A DNA stretch of 64,000 nucleotides, from positions 25,312,272-25,376,271 of the forward strand of contig NC_081405.1 of assembly GCF_030272615.1 (NCBI RefSeq), written 5' to 3'. Source of the DNA: Cryptomeria japonica. Its lineage: Eukaryota; Streptophyta; Pinopsida; Cupressales; Cupressaceae. The number at the start of each line of letters is the position of its first letter. Positions within the stretch are counted from its first letter, which is position 1. Positions 23,352 to 36,569 of this stretch are shown here, piece after piece. The notes below the pieces were generated by a model, which worked only from the letters and a program-made list of their open reading frames with translations, made no database searches and was not told where the DNA came from. The position numbers and the translations under genes are program-made.

Positions 23352-25172
23352 AATGCCTGTTACTTGCTCTCAACAAAACCAACAAAGCGAGGCACACACA
23401 GAATCTAGTATGAATCGAAGGTTATCAAATCCTTTTGAAGGTCCACACCTAGAGGATACTGGAATTTCTAAAGAACTTCTTCAGGAATGTCAAGAAAGTG
23501 TTTCATTCCAAAAGCTTGTAGAAAAGCTCATGGAAAATGACAAAGAAAAATACTTGCTCATGCTCACAAGCAAAGGAGTCAAACTCCCTAAAAACTTTGA
23601 CGCAAATATGTTTAGAACGCAACCTCAACATTACAAATATCAAGAATGACAACGGGAAGGGGAAGCACATGACCCTAAACAAGATATCCCTGATCAAAAC
23701 ATACCAGAACAACATACACCAAGACAAAACATCCCGAATCAAAACATGTCGGAGCAACATACACCAAGACAATACATTCCCGAGCAAAACATACCGTTCC
23801 ATACACCGTTTCAACCTAGGATCAATACAAGGGAAGAACTTTTCCCTCAGCAAAACAATGCGCCTTTGGTTGCCCTTACTCAACAAATGCAAATGTTACA
23901 AAGACAAATGCAAGACATGCAACAAGGGACAATAGTGCGGTACTCATTAAACGAAATCTGTCCTTATCCTTTTGACAGAAGATTGCACATGATCCCTTTT
24001 CCTCCAAACTCAGACGTACCTAAATTTGACAAATACGATGGAAAAAGTGATCCCCATGATCATGTCAGAGAATTCTGTACCATGAGTCTTGAATTTGCTC
24101 ATGATGACACCTATCTGATGAGGTTATTCCCAAGAAGCTTGGGAGGACAAACAATGGAATGGTTATCCAAAATAACACCGCCTGTCAGATCGTTTGATGA
24201 ATTGGTTAACAAGTTCATAACACAATAATCCTATAACATTCAACATGCTATAACCATGCTAGACGTCTGCAACACCAATCAGAAAAACAATGAAACATTC
24301 ATGATATTCCTTCAACACTGACGACGTATGGTATCACGATATCCTCGAGATATTCCTAAAAAGGAGAAAATGGAAATCTTCATCGACAACTTGAATGGTG
24401 AGATGAGTTACAGGCTCAAACTTCAATGCATACCATCTTTCACTAAATTGATCGAAAATGACATTCAAGTAGAGGAAGCATGTGTCAAAAAGGAAACACT
24501 CAAATTCTTCAAAGAAGGAACAAATTCATCAAACTACAATAACCAAAACAACAACAACTTAGACAAGTCTCGATTCTGGACTCGAAACAAAAATGAAGGC
24601 AACAATGAATCGCATGATCCAAAATCTAAGCAACCAGTGCTCACATATCCGGAAATCCTCAAGCTATGAAAAATCCTAAAGGTGTTAATCCAAACGCTAA
24701 CACATATACACCGAATATCAATCAAGGTCAACCCAACGCAAACAACACCAACGATACTCAAAACAAAACCATGAATCAAGGACCTAACAACACTTCGCGC
24801 GATAGTACTAACAATTTCCAAAAACGTGTCTTCACACCACTGGGGCAATCATTAGAGTCAACATTCAAAGAGCTTCTGGCAAACAAGATTCTCTCTTTGC
24901 CTACAATCAACAACTATGAACCCCAAATCAAACCACCTTGGTGGAATGACTCACATTATTGTGATTTTCATCGTAACAAAGGTCATCGAATGAATGATTG
25001 CATGAGATTGAAAAACATTGTTCAAGACATGATTGATCGGGGTGACTTAACGATAGATGGTCTCAAAACAAATGGTGACCACAGAGCCTTTAAAAATCCT
25101 CTTCCAAACTACAACAAAGATGGAGCTTCAACCTCAAACGATGCACGTGGAGCTCGTATCAACCACATCTAA
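23351..25172 (+). pseudogene. Element B gag region
   Basis: This is the capsid-precursor gene of a Tat-lineage gypsy element. A capsid-like stretch near 24010-24230 reads PKFDKYDGKSDPHDHVREF, then MEWLSKITPPVRSFDELVN, the usual retrotransposon gag layout. Near 24950-25060 is the short Cys/His signature CDFHRNKGHRMNDC followed by LKNIVQDMIDRGDL, typical of Tat gag-pol. Q/N/H-rich linkers surround these. The region is broken. Confidence 0.85.
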
Positions 25173-25499
25173 AATAACACCATCAATCACATATTAGCTG
25201 AAGACCATCAAGTAAATGTCATCACAATCCGAAACCAGTATGATCATGAATCTATCAATGTAACAACCCGAGCTCAGAAATATGTCTTGAAAGGACATAC
25301 CACACCAACAACCACTACACCAAAGATCCAATATGATTTAGTCAGCCAACTGCACAAAACTTCGGCTCAGATATCTATACTAGAACTACTGAAACTGTCA
25401 CTAAAACACAAAAACATATTGGAGCAAGCACTATTGGAAACAAATGTACCTCAAGATCTAGATGCAGACATATTTCAATCCATGGTTGCTCATATGACA

Positions 25500-26180
25500 G
25501 GGCCTCATAATCTCACCTTCTCAGAGCATGATAATACTTCCTTAAGCCATCCGCATAGCACTCCTCTCCATATTGAAGTCATCGTTTATAAACACCAAGT
25601 AAAAAGAGTATTGATAGATGGAGGAGCTGGACTTAATATATGTACCTTAAAACTTATCTATGTGTTGGGCTTCTCAGAGAAGTCTATTGATCCACATAAA
25701 AAGATTACCATAAAGGCATATGATGATGAGGAAAGGTCATCTAAAGGAACCGTGATGTTACCCATTCAAGTTGGACCAGTGCAAAAGGATACTATGTGTC
25801 AGGTCTTAGACATAGACCTCACCTACAATATTTTATTAGGTCGAACCTGGATACATGAAATGCAAGTAGTGCCTTCTACGTATCACCAGTGTGTTAAATT
25901 TCCTTACAACAGACAAGAGGTCTCTATATCTGCTGATCACAATCCGTTTCAACATTGTAATGCAATGGGGGCAACCCAGGATAGTTTGGTTCCTCATAAT
26001 AGGGAAAAACAGAGATCCTCAACATTAGATCTACAGACAACAAAGCTTGAACCATTACCAGGAGATTTCAAGCAGAAAATGCAAATCAGAGAACAAGGTA
26101 TGGGAGAATACTCTTTGGAACCCATGTGTTTGGCCAAATTACCGACATCACCCAGATCTCATGGATTGCCCACTCCATAA
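25500..26180 (+). pseudogene. Element B aspartic protease region
   Basis: A retropepsin-like segment reads VKRVLIDGGAGLNICTL and continues to LDIDLTYNILLGRTWIH, matching the start and the ILLGRPW-like end of plant gypsy proteases. It lies between gag and RT as expected for the family and is part of a broken element. Confidence 0.8.
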
Positions 26181-27430
26181 ACACATCAAGTAACTCAACC
26201 CATCACCAAATTTGATGGTACCTTCATCCAACTAGGCACTCTAGCACATGAATCAGAAGATAAGGACATTCTTAGCTGGTTATACAAAGATGAGGAAGAA
26301 GATAACAGAGCAGCTACTCTAGATATAGTCCTACCAACACACCTATATGGAAAAGGCTACTTAATCATGCAACAAATGAGATATGATGGTAAAGGACCTA
26401 TTGGAAAACGCAAAGAAGGAGTCACTGAGCCCATAGACCTTCCTTCATAGCCCAGTAGAGACAAAATAGGATTGGGTTGTAAACTCACTTTCCTATTAAG
26501 AAAGACACCATGCATAACTCCAAAACATCAATGGAAAGCAAAGAAGAAGTACAAAGAAGAATCCTGGCATGAAGCACTATTTGAGTCAGCAAAAACAATC
26601 CGCAAGGCATGTGAATGTCAAGAACAGAAGCAACATCAAGAAAAGCTTCTAAACCACAAGAAGGCCATATCTGCAGCAGTAGCTCATATTCAAACACCAA
26701 TATCTCAAAAACCAATAGAAACATCTCTTGATACCATTATTCCTCCCCAAGGAGGCACAGTCTATGAACAAATACAAAAAGTAGAAGTAGGATCTGACAC
26801 CGAATCAACAAAAACTATCAAACCGATATCCATCATCAAAGATCTATTTTCACCCTACAACATACCTGTTTACAACACTGATAGAATATGGGATGATACC
26901 TCAGAGACTGATTCCAATGAATATGAATGGGGTAGCTGCTCAAACGCTACTAGAAATATCAGTGACAATATTGGTTCCATATCTCTTTCTCAAGAAGAGC
27001 ATAACGCAAAAGATAGACCTCTTGAATTTGGACCGTAGAATATCTACGACGCCAAGGAAAGCGAACAAAAACATTACGAACAAATCTATACGGAAGATGA
27101 TACCATCAAAGACCTTGACGAAATCATTGACTTCTTTACCAAAACCAATCACGATGAAACCTCTGTCTTGACACTTACACTAGTAGAACCTGATCCACCG
27201 AATGATTCCTTATCGCTTGTCTTTCCTGACCTCATTGACTGGGACGAACCCGAAATACATGATATACCAATTTTCTTGGATGATAAATATATTATCCATT
27301 ACCTATGTACCGTTAACCCGAAAACAGGCTCTACCAGTGAATGAAGTAATGATGTCTGCAAACCAGGGAGTGCCAAGTCTCTTAGTCGCAAAAATGAACC
27401 AAATAAAAGATCTGATGTTGAAAACCAGTC
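26181..27430 (+). other. Element B linker between protease and RT
   Basis: Charged, low-similarity coding remains typical of the long protease-RT spacer in the Tat lineage, for example the acidic stretch DDTSETDSNEYEWG near 26895. Ogre-type elements splice an intron near this position; I could not place one here with confidence. Confidence 0.5.
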
Positions 27431-27639
27431 AATGGCAGCTCTAGATCACAAAAAAGTAAAAATAAAGGATGCATTTGAGGGTGAAAACCTTTTTAAGGCA
27501 CCTAAGGATGGGAGACTTGACACTCTTCCAGAACACTTTCATGAGCAATCACCCATATTGATTGAGCCCAATCAATCAATCAACATTGGTACCACAGAAG
27601 CAGTCAAGAACATACACCTTGCAAAATCTCTGATAGAGG

Positions 27640-28500
27640 AGGAAAAATCGACATTTATCATCTTTTTTAAAGAAAAGCAAATTAACTTTGCTTGGTCATA
27701 TGCAGATATGCCCAAAATTGATCCACACTTAATCATGCATCACTTGTCCATCTCTCCAGGAGTTAAGCCAGTCAAGCAAAAACTATGAAAGATGAATCCA
27801 CATGTGGCACTCATGGTCAAAGCTGAACTAAAGAAACTATTAGATGTCGGATTCATTTAACCCATCGACTATGCAGAATGGATCTCCAACATAGTGCCAA
27901 TATCAAAACCAGACGACAGTATCTGAATCTGCACTAATTTCGGAGATGTCAACAAAGCCTGTCCAAAAGATGACTTTCCTCTGCCCAGTATCGACATAAT
28001 TGTAGACCTCACAGTGGGCCATGCAATGCTCTCACTAATGGACGGTTTCTCAAGCTATAATCAGATAAAAATATCCCCAGAAGATCAAGATAAAATAGCA
28101 TTCATCTATCCTTGGGGAATGTACTGTTGGAATGTTATGCCTTTTGGCTTAAAAAATGCAGGGGCTACTTATCAAAGAGCAATGACAACAATCTTTCATG
28201 ACATGATGCACACATTCATGGAAGACTATGTGGACGATCTGCTAGCTAAATCATTCACCAGAGCAGAACATCTCAGCATCTTAACAAAGATCTTTGATCG
28301 ATTGGAGAAATTCCAAGTCAGGCTCAACCCTAAGAAGTGTGTCTTCAGGGTTACATCAAGCAAATTACTAGGCTACATTGTCTCAGCCAAAGGTATTAAA
28401 GTGGATCCAGCAAAGGTACAAGCCATTATGGAAATGCCACCACCAAAGAATATCAGTCAACTCAGATCTCTACAAGGACGACTTCAATCAATCAGGTGAT
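27640..28500 (+). pseudogene. Element B reverse transcriptase region
   Basis: Gypsy RT motifs are in order: the DMPKIDPHLIMHHL approach, the PLPSIDIIVD segment, then MPFGLKNAGATYQRAM and the catalytic YVDDLL, then LNPKKCVFRV and GYIVSAKGIKVDPAKV. This is the usual RT palm and thumb order. The region is broken. Confidence 0.9.
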
Positions 28501-28599
28501 TCATCGCTCAACTAGCTAATAAAAGTCTGCCATTCAATCATTTGCTCCATAAGAATGTACCTTTCAAATGGGAGACCAAGTGTGCAGAATCTTTTTATC

Positions 28600-28880
28600 A
28601 AATCAAATAGTATCTGATGAACCCACCAGTTCTAGTACCACCAGTCGCAGGAAAGCCCCTTATTCTATACATTTCAACAACAAATATATCACTGGGGGCA
28701 CTGTTAGCACAAGAAGATCAACAAGGAAAGGAACGAGCCATCTACTACATCAACAGGACATTGAATGGCTATGAAATCAACTATACATTCATTGAGAAAT
28801 CTTGTCTAATGGTGATCTTCGCATCTCAAAAGTTCTGACATTATATGCTGGCACACACAATTAAGCTAGTAGCAAAAATT
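28600..28880 (+). pseudogene. Element B first RNase H region
   Basis: The KPLILYISTTNISLGALLAQE, then KERAIYYINRTL and NYTFIEKSCLMVIFA pattern is the gypsy RNase H joined to the RT, including the IYYxSRxL-like turn. It is part of a broken element. Confidence 0.85.
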
Positions 28881-29079
28881 GATCCTACTCAGCAAGGCAG
28901 CTCTTACTGGCAGATTGGCTAAATGGGTCATGATTCTCAGTGAATTTGACATCCAATACACCGAACGAAGAGCCATCAAAGGACAAGCAATTGCAAATCA
29001 ACTAGCTGAAGCACCGCGATCGGGAAAACAAACTATGGAGATTGAATTTCCGGACAGGGATATTCTTGCTATTTCTACC

Positions 29080-29480
29080 ACACAATGGACCCTATACTTT
29101 GATGGATCCTACACCCAACATGGTTCAGGTGCTGGCATTCTTTTCATCACTCCTGAAGGACACACTATACCAAGATCATATAGGCTTATGTTCCCATGCA
29201 CAAATAATGTGGTTGAATATGAGGCATTGGTTATAGGCATCAAAATGGTCGTAGAATGGAAAATCATAGAGTTAATGGTCTACGGAGACTTGCAACTAGT
29301 CGTCAATCAAATCAACAACGACTATCATACAAAGGATGACAAGCTACTCCCCTACAAGCGAATGGTGGATGACTTCAAACAGTATTTTGTACACATCACC
29401 TTCGAGCAAATACCAAGGTTGAACAACAAAGCTGCCGATGCCATGGCTACTATCGCTTCATTACTACAAATTCTAGAGCA
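29080..29480 (+). pseudogene. Element B second RNase H (archaeal-type) region
   Basis: WTLYFDGSYTQHGSGAGILF, then NNVVEYEALVIGIKM, VYGDLQLVVNQI and a RLNNKAADAMATIAS end give the D-E-D-D layout of the second RNase H that marks the Tat lineage. A second RNase H after the first is the main reason for the lineage call. Confidence 0.88.
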
Positions 29481-29639
29481 ACAGAGTCATTACGAGTTCT
29501 TGGTAGAGCAACTGTTCTCCCCAGCCTATGACCACTCTGAATCCCATGTTGTCTATGCCCTAACCGGTTCAGATTCTCCTTTGTATGGACCGATATATGA
29601 CTATCTAAAGAACAACATCTTACCCATTGACTTATCCCG

Positions 29640-30837
29640 GAACCAAAAACGTAATTTTATCCGACAAGCCGCCCGTTATACCCTTACTGCTGATACTTTG
29701 TACCATCGAGGTCTAGATGGTACTCTTCTTCGTTGCCTTGATCAAAATGAATCTGATTCCGCTTTACACGAGCTTCACAAAGGTATTTGTGGAACACATT
29801 CAAGTGGGACTACTCTTGCTAAAAAGCTTCTAAGGATGGGATACTACTGGCCTACAATGGAGAAAGATTCTTACCACTTCGCCAAGAAGTGTCCTAAATG
29901 CCAGATCCATGGAAATCTGATACATGCACCAGCACAGGAACTGTAGCCATTTACAACATCCTGGCCCTTTTGTTAGTGGGGACTAGACTTGGTCGGTAAA
30001 ATTCATCCTTCATCTTCAAATGGACACAAGTTCATTATAACTGCAACAGAATACTTTACCAAGTGGATAGAAGTAGTCCCAATGACCACAGTAACCAGAA
30101 AGCAAATTGCGTCTTTTATCCTGAACTATCTGATTTGCAGATATCGTATTCCAAGTTCCATCATCACCGAAAATGGACGACCATTCAAAAACCAAGATGT
30201 CTGAGAACTATGTGAGCAATTCAAAATACAACATCGGTTCTCTACACCATACTACCCCCAAGGGAATGGTCAAGCATAAGCATCCAACAAAACAGTACTG
30301 AAAATTCTCAAGAAAACAGTAAATGATGCAGGCAAAGATTGGCATATACAACTCAATCCAGCACTTTGAGCATACAAAACCAGCATCCGTACACCTACAA
30401 GAGCAACACCTTTCTCATTGGTCTATGGATTTGAAGCTATTTTACCACTGGAGGTAGAAATTTCGTCTCTTAGAGTCTCTCTAAAAGGCTTGATTCCTGA
30501 TGAAGAGTATCAGGTCAACCGACTGCAAGAACTAGAACTATTAGATGAAAGACACCAGCATGCTTACACTCATCTCAAAGCATATCAACAACGCATGTGC
30601 CGAAGCTACAATCACAAGGTCATCCCTCGCAACTTCAAGGTTGGTGACCTAGTCCTCAAAGAAAATCCAAGAAATCAACAAGATCGAGAAAAGAAAGGGA
30701 AGTTTGAACCTAACTGGTTGGGTCCCTATGTCATCATATCAGTGTATGGATCAGGTGCTTATCAACTTACAACTTCAGAAGGAGATGTGCTCAAAGAACC
30801 AACTAACAACATTCATCTGAAGAAATACTACACTTGA
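29640..30837 (+). pseudogene. Element B integrase region
   Basis: An HHCC zinc-binding segment reads LHKGICGTHSSG then CPKCQIHGNL. The catalytic core region follows (KFIITATEYFTKWIEVVP; ITENGRPF), and a C-terminal part contains NFKVGDLVLKENPRN and FEPNWLGPYVI, the GPF/Y-like end of gypsy integrases. It is part of a broken element. Confidence 0.88.
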
Positions 30838-32310
30838 GTGGTCTAATGCACGGAAAAAAAAGAGGAGCAAGCCAAAAATCAAAAAATCAAGAAAAAACAA
30901 ATAAAAAGGTACAATAAAAGCAACTGGTGAAAACCTAGTAACAGGCACTATTGTGAAAGAACAACTCCTTCATCTATATCTATAAACTTGCAGTAAAGTA
31001 CTATTGGCCATCGCCCGACACTTAGTAGATATCTAGTCAGGACATACTTAGCATAGTCACTATCCTGGCTTATCCATATATCCTCTCACCACATTTCACC
31101 ATGGCTTGGTAATCACTAAATGTATCCACATCGAGAGACACACTTAGCTAGGGGCAATAAATCGTCAAAACTTGCAACGCGTTCAAGACATCAAAACTAT
31201 TTGCAAAACTCAGAAACATCACATCCATCAACCAAAAACTTCACTCCATCACAGAGCAAAACATTGGATCACTAAAACAAGAATCACAAACATGCTAAGA
31301 TGGATGATTTTCTGAAGTACTAAATGTTGCATTATCGCATAAAGTCTTGACTATTTTTGCATTTGAACTTTTTAAATTATTGGATTCTCTACATTTTCTC
31401 ACTAAATGCTTCAAAGCTAGAGATCATGGGGAAACTCCAATATTTTCTTAGTCTTATGTCTGTGAGGTGATCACTTGTACTGTGTAAATACTTGTCTCGA
31501 GATGTGATACATCGAATATCACTGAAGACATGATTCCACTTTACGCATACAAATGGTTTAATCTTGTCTGTTTATACGCAATCCGCACTCTGGTCGTCCT
31601 AGTTCAATTATACCTTAACGCTTGTGCTATCTTGAAAAATCAAACATCATGTAAATTTTTCTCAGGTCATTATGGTTCAATTATACCATTATGCTTGTAT
31701 AAAATTTCAACATATCTTGAACAAATCAATGCTCAATGATGATACCTATATCGAAAGCAAATAACATATGGTTATATCAGGATGACAAATGCAGAATGAG
31801 GATGCTCCAAAAACAAATAGTTGCATATCATTTTATAAATAGCTGCATATCATTTTAAAATAGTTGCTTATCATTTTAAAAGTAGTTGCATATCATTTTG
31901 CATATCAAATCATACATCTCATTTTCAAGATATATCTCACATCATTATCATTATCATACATCTCATTTTCAAGATACATCTCACATCATTATCATTATCA
32001 TACATCTCATTTTCAAGATACATCTCACATCATTATCAAATCATACATCTCATTTTCAAGATACATCTCACATCATATCAAAGCATACATCATACATTTA
32101 CATCATGCATCATATCATCTATCTTAGCATTGCATCATCATAAAGTAAAGAAAGAACACATAGAACATGCATCCATATAACACATCACATGATCAAGGAA
32201 AATGATGTCATCTATATATATCAAAAATGATCAAAATATACAAAATCTATCATGTCTGTGCCCAGTACAAGCAAAACAATGATCTAAAAATACAATAGAG
32301 ACATCATCTC
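30838..32310 (+). other. Element B trailer after integrase
   Basis: This is non-coding. It aligns by eye with 46680-47580 of element A: both have GTGAAAAC.T.G.AACA.G followed by ACTT(A/G)GTGAGA-like phrases, ATCACTGAAGACA, CTTGTCTGTTT, TCAGGTCATTATGGTT and AATTATACCAT.ATGCTTGTAT in order. Confidence 0.65.
31911..32085 (+). repeat. Tandem repeat, period 43-44 bp, four copies
   Basis: CATACATCTCATTTTCAAGA followed by TACATCTCACATCATTATCA repeats from 31911, 31955, 31999 and 32042. Shorter versions of the same unit occur in element A near 47815-47890, so the repeat predates the split of the two families. Confidence 0.9.
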
Positions 32311-34245
32311 TCAAGTATGACTATCTCTTGAGGGGGATGGTCTCGTAGTTGATGTCCCAGCTCCTGGATCTCCAGGAGGATCTTGTCTCAAGGGCCCCGT
32401 CAAGCCTCTACTCTCTGACTGTGACCCAGTCTCTCGAGATCGACTCGATCTCGCCTGCGTGAAGCTTTGTACTCTGTGCTCCCTGGGCACGACATCCTCA
32501 TAATGGCATCTATAATACTCTGCCTCCCTCACTCTCAAGGACAACTCTCTTATGATATCTCTCATCGGGCCCCCTACTGTCGCTCTTTGAATGCTCGCTA
32601 CCAGCTCCTCCGCCTGACCGCACCACTGTATCTTTGTATCTCGCTCTAGAGTCAACTAAGTAATCTGACGCTGCTGCGTCAATAGCTATGCCTGCAGCTA
32701 CTGAAATGTCAACTGCAAGGTCCTAATCTGAGCATCCTCCACATGTGTCGAGACTCAGACCCGTAGGGGCACCTGTGAAGGGATACCCTCTATCCCTCTG
32801 CCTGTTCTAGGTGCTGGTGGAGGTAACTCATCAGTCCTCCTCCTCTGTGTCAGCCACCTCCACTCCTCCATCCCTCCCACCGCTGCCATCACCTCTCCCA
32901 CTCTCCCCTCCTCCCCTGCCCCAATTGCCAACCCTCCTCTCCCCCTGTCCATCACAGCTCGCTGAACTGCTCTCTCCACCTGGCCTCCCCCATCTCTACC
33001 CTTGTCTCCTCTCCTCCCCCGATATCCTCTCCCCTGTTGTCTACCTCCACCTCCATCATCTCCATCATCTCCATCTCCCCCAACATCCTCCTCATCATCA
33101 TCGAAGGCCAACCGTATCTCCTTAGGATTTGATATCCTGGCAACAACACGAGATGCAAACAAACCAACAAACTCATGGGTCATCCCTACGTCTAATATCT
33201 CGGTAGCATAGTCCCATATCTGCCTCGCTAAGCTGGAGAACTCCTCTACAGCTGCTCCGCTATCAATGGTAGGACCCCAATCAAGTACGTCCTGTCTCCA
33301 ATGCACATACAAGTAAGTCCCCTATGGTATACCTTGCTGCCGACCATACTACCTCAACACCCTGACCACTTGAAATCTCTCTATCACAAAGGGTGTCCGC
33401 CCTACCAAAAACCGGCTCATAAAAACATAGGGCATCTCTAGCTCATCCTCTTCCGAGACCTCACAATCTGTATATGGTCGCCAGACGACCGTATCTATAT
33501 CATCCAGGACCCTCCTCCAATGCTCTAGTTTGCCCAGCTTACGCTGGACAACTAGACCCCTATAACCATAAGCATATGCCAGCCCAACAGGCCTATCTCT
33601 GTCCACCAGTGGTCTCGCTGCTGGAATGTGCTCCCAGCACCATACTTGTAAAAGTGTCACGCCAGCTGACAAACTGTCGTAACCCAGATATACAACCTCA
33701 TGAAGGTCCCTGTACAAGTGGGCTAACATGGCTGATCCCCAAGCAAACCTGCGGCCCTGGGTCACCATCTCCTCAAGAACCAATCCCCAACCCACAGAGA
33801 ATCCCTTTGACCTGTGATCAGGACAAAGGAATCCACCGATGAACCTTGCTAGTACTGACGGGAGAGGTGCATAATCTAAATCCAGGAACTCCTGCCATGG
33901 GATCTCATACCCGCATACCGTCTCATCATGGAAAATGCGTCGTAGCGCCTCAGTACCACCCTCCTCCATTTGCTCATACGGCAATAAAGCACCTGCTACG
34001 GGAATTTGTAAGATCCTATAACAGTCCTTTGGAGTGACTATCATATCACCAGTAGCAAAGTGAAAGGTGTTCGTATCACTGTGCCACCTCTCAGCGAGCA
34101 CTGTAAGTAAACCCCGGTTCACAGTGAACCGAGGCATGTCCAACAAAGATGATAGGCCACATCTCTCTATCACATCCAGGTCAGCCCATGCTAACTGTGG
34201 TATCAATGCCCAAGGTCTAGGGAACCGCTCCCGCGACTGCACCAC
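32311..34245 (-). pseudogene. Antisense plant-mobile-domain (PMD) frame inside element B
   Basis: On the strand opposite gag-pol, 33349-34245 codes for a domain with the PMD (aminotransferase-like, MAIN-type) signature: MPRFTVNRGLLTVLAERWHS, then TNTFHFATGDMIVTPKDCYR. Codon use and GC content there are higher than in the flanks. The remainder down to 32311 codes for a Gly/Asp/Arg-rich tail (DDDEEDVGGDGDDGDDGGGG) and a Ser/Arg/Pro-rich end. Overall it is in pieces and treated as a fossil. Extra antisense frames between pol and the 3' LTR are known in Tat-lineage elements, some with PMD-like domains, from general knowledge. Function is unknown; host PMD proteins are linked to silencing and meristem maintenance. 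Confidence 0.75.
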
Positions 34246-34377
34246 TCCTAATCGCTCCCGTCAAAATGCAAAACAAGTTCAATATCAGTGTCCACATCAA
34301 AACAAAGATATCAAAATCAAAATCACATCAAAAGCATGAAACAATTTGCAAAATCTAATCAAGTTCCACATCATATC

Positions 34378-34600
34378 ATTCCATATCAACTTGTAAAACA
34401 ACTCAAGTTTTCAAAAACCATATCAAAACTTGTAAAACAACTCAAGTCTCCACATCACCTAAACTTGTAAAACAACTCAAGTTTCCCACCCATATCAAAA
34501 CTTGTAAAACAACTCAAGTTTCCAACCCGTATCAACTTATAAAACAACTCAAGTTTCCAACCCTTATCAGCTTGTAACACAAATCAGGCTCCACACATTG
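34378..34600. repeat. Array of about six hairpin-forming units, period 31-38 bp
   Basis: The unit AACTTGTAAAACAACTCAAGTT carries a 6-bp inverted repeat, AACTTG/CAAGTT, around a 10-base loop. Linkers such as TCCAACCCATATCA separate the units. The last copies are degenerate. The array lies just upstream of the antisense PMD frame on the minus strand. Confidence 0.85.
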
Positions 34601-34839
34601 AACTTGAAACAGTGTAAATCAAATCATGGATCGATCAAAACAACACATTAATATCTACATCAATAACTTGAAACAAATCGCAAATTAAATCAAGTTATAT
34701 CAACACTCATATTGGAAACATTTTCAAAAACATGATCAAAGACACAGCAAATGGCCAAAATCCACCTCCCCAGACAAAACTTACCTTTTCCTATGTAATT
34801 TTTCACATTAAAAAATTACTAACTCTTGCAAAACCTGAT

Positions 34840-35010
34840 CCATGCGCTAATTAAACCTGGTTATGCGTTAAACTACACCCATGCGCTACCCCGTTTTCTC
34901 CACGCGCTATTATGTCTACCCTATGCACTAGACTACCTCTATGCGCTATCCTTTTTTCTCCATGCACCACCCAACCTACCCTATGCGCTAAAAATGACTT
35001 ATGCACTAAC
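34840..35010 (-). repeat. Third TAGCGCAT array of element B, inverted (part 1)
   Basis: On the plus strand the motif reads ATGCGCTA: CCATGCGCTA, TTATGCGTTA, CCACGCGCTA, CTATGCACTA and CTATGCGCTA among about nine copies in 170 bp, one every 20 bp or so. It was interrupted by the insertion of element D directly after CTATC. Confidence 0.85.
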
Positions 35011-35015
35011 CTATC
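35011..35015. repeat. Left target-site duplication of element D
   Basis: CTATC lies directly before the LTR start and is repeated at 42782-42786 directly after the other LTR. Confidence 0.95.
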
Positions 35016-36200
35016 TGTAGCGTCCTAAAATTGCGACACTTGCAATTTCGACTGCATTTCGGTCTTCACGATGGCGATGCAACACGCAACCTGAATGGAG
35101 ACCCCAAAACTTGCTCACGACACTGAAAACTGCATTTTTCAAGCACCATTGGCCTGAACCTCCTTGCACCCCGCTGTCCCGGAGGTGGGACCAGAGCGCC
35201 CAGCGCCCTGGTCCCTGGGTCCTATTTTGGGCCCGGTTTCCTAAGTGATATCGGGTCTTTTTTATTGCAATTTGGAAATATACTTCCCTGGTCAGCCTAA
35301 GGTCGGGAAAATCAGTCTATCAGCCCTAATTGACAAGTATATAAACTACATTTTTCTCTCTCATTTGGGATAGAAGACATACATGACGGAAAAGGAGTGG
35401 AAACTATACTCAAGCATTCAAGCATTCAAGCAATTGATCATTCCAAGTCTCCATTCAAGGCTAAGTGTTGCATTCAAGTCAAGGATTCAACCATTGAAGA
35501 GGAGATCACTTATTACATGCTACATACTACAACATACAACATCTAAACCTTTGCACATAAGGATACAAACATCCTTAGAACAAGGTATTAGTACTTGTTT
35601 TACATTACAGTCATTTACATTTACAGCACTTGCTCATTTCTTGGTTAATTCCAAAACCGAGGTTTGACCTAAAGGCAAACCCCCAATCGTCTTCGCTTTT
35701 CTGTGTGTAGGTTGCAGGTACGCGGCTGAGATTGAAGATTTGGAATCCTTGTGCAGAGACGAACCGATCCCACTTCGTTTCGCGGATTTTTCGGAGGACC
35801 GTGGCGCCGGGCGCCATCGTCCCGACAACTTTTGCTCAAATTTGCAGGACAGCGCCGTATCGACATTCTACTGCTAATTCCAGGTCTGCAGCTTCATCCT
35901 ATAACCTAAACTCAGTTTATAAGTGAATCTTTATGACTTTCTATGCATCCTTAGCTTAATTTCCTTAATCAACATTCTTTACAAAAGAGGATAGCTTTGC
36001 TTTCCAAACCCTTGAAATTCATTTAGCATCCAATCTTACATTGTGTGGGATTGAATCTTATGAGTTTCAACCCCTCTTTTGAATGTAAAGTCTTCCCCCT
36101 AAGTGAAAACCCATCGAATCCTAGCGAACCTCCCTTCTCTCTCCTCGGAGTTAGAAGAGGGGAGACCAACTAGGGTTCGACCGCGATTTTCCGCTTTACA
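35016..36200 (+). repeat. 5' LTR of element D
   Basis: Two strong GC-rich foldbacks stand out: GGGACCAG...CTGGTCCC (35187-35215, loop 13) and the near-perfect palindrome TGGCGCCGGGCGCCA (35802-35816). TATATAAAC near 35338 is a TATA candidate, with TCTCTCTCATTTGGG after it as a likely start region. Confidence 0.93.
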
Positions 36201-36203
36201 TTT

Positions 36204-36219
36204 TGGTGAACCCGACGTG
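36204..36219 (+). other. Primer-binding site of element D
   Basis: TGGTGAACCCGACGTG lies three bases after the LTR. It differs from the A/B and C sites, so D uses a different tRNA, which I do not name. Confidence 0.75.
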
Positions 36220-36569
36220 AACATCCTTTCTGATTATTCATGATTAGATCTGAAAATTGATTCCTTGATTACATTTCCATGTTTGATCTTTTGCAAAATT
36301 TTAGAGGTGATTGCATAAAAACCCTAAATTTTCTTTTTTTGAACATTGAACTTGCGAAATGTTTAATTATTAATGCTTGCTTCAGATTTGCTTTTCTATT
36401 ATAAATTATCAATTCATATCTGTACTTTAATTTTGAAAATTAAGTGGTTAAATGTCAAAACCCTAATTTTTGAAACCCTCTTAATTCAACCTTTGTTTGA
36501 CAATTTGACCGATCAAAACATCTCCAAATCAGCTGTAACTTTGGATTCTGTAATAAAATCACAATATCT

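Noticed and set aside
32811-33125. Plus-strand Pro/Ser-rich open frame
   Set aside because: It mirrors the Gly/Asp/Arg-rich antisense coding stretch; composition alone keeps it open.
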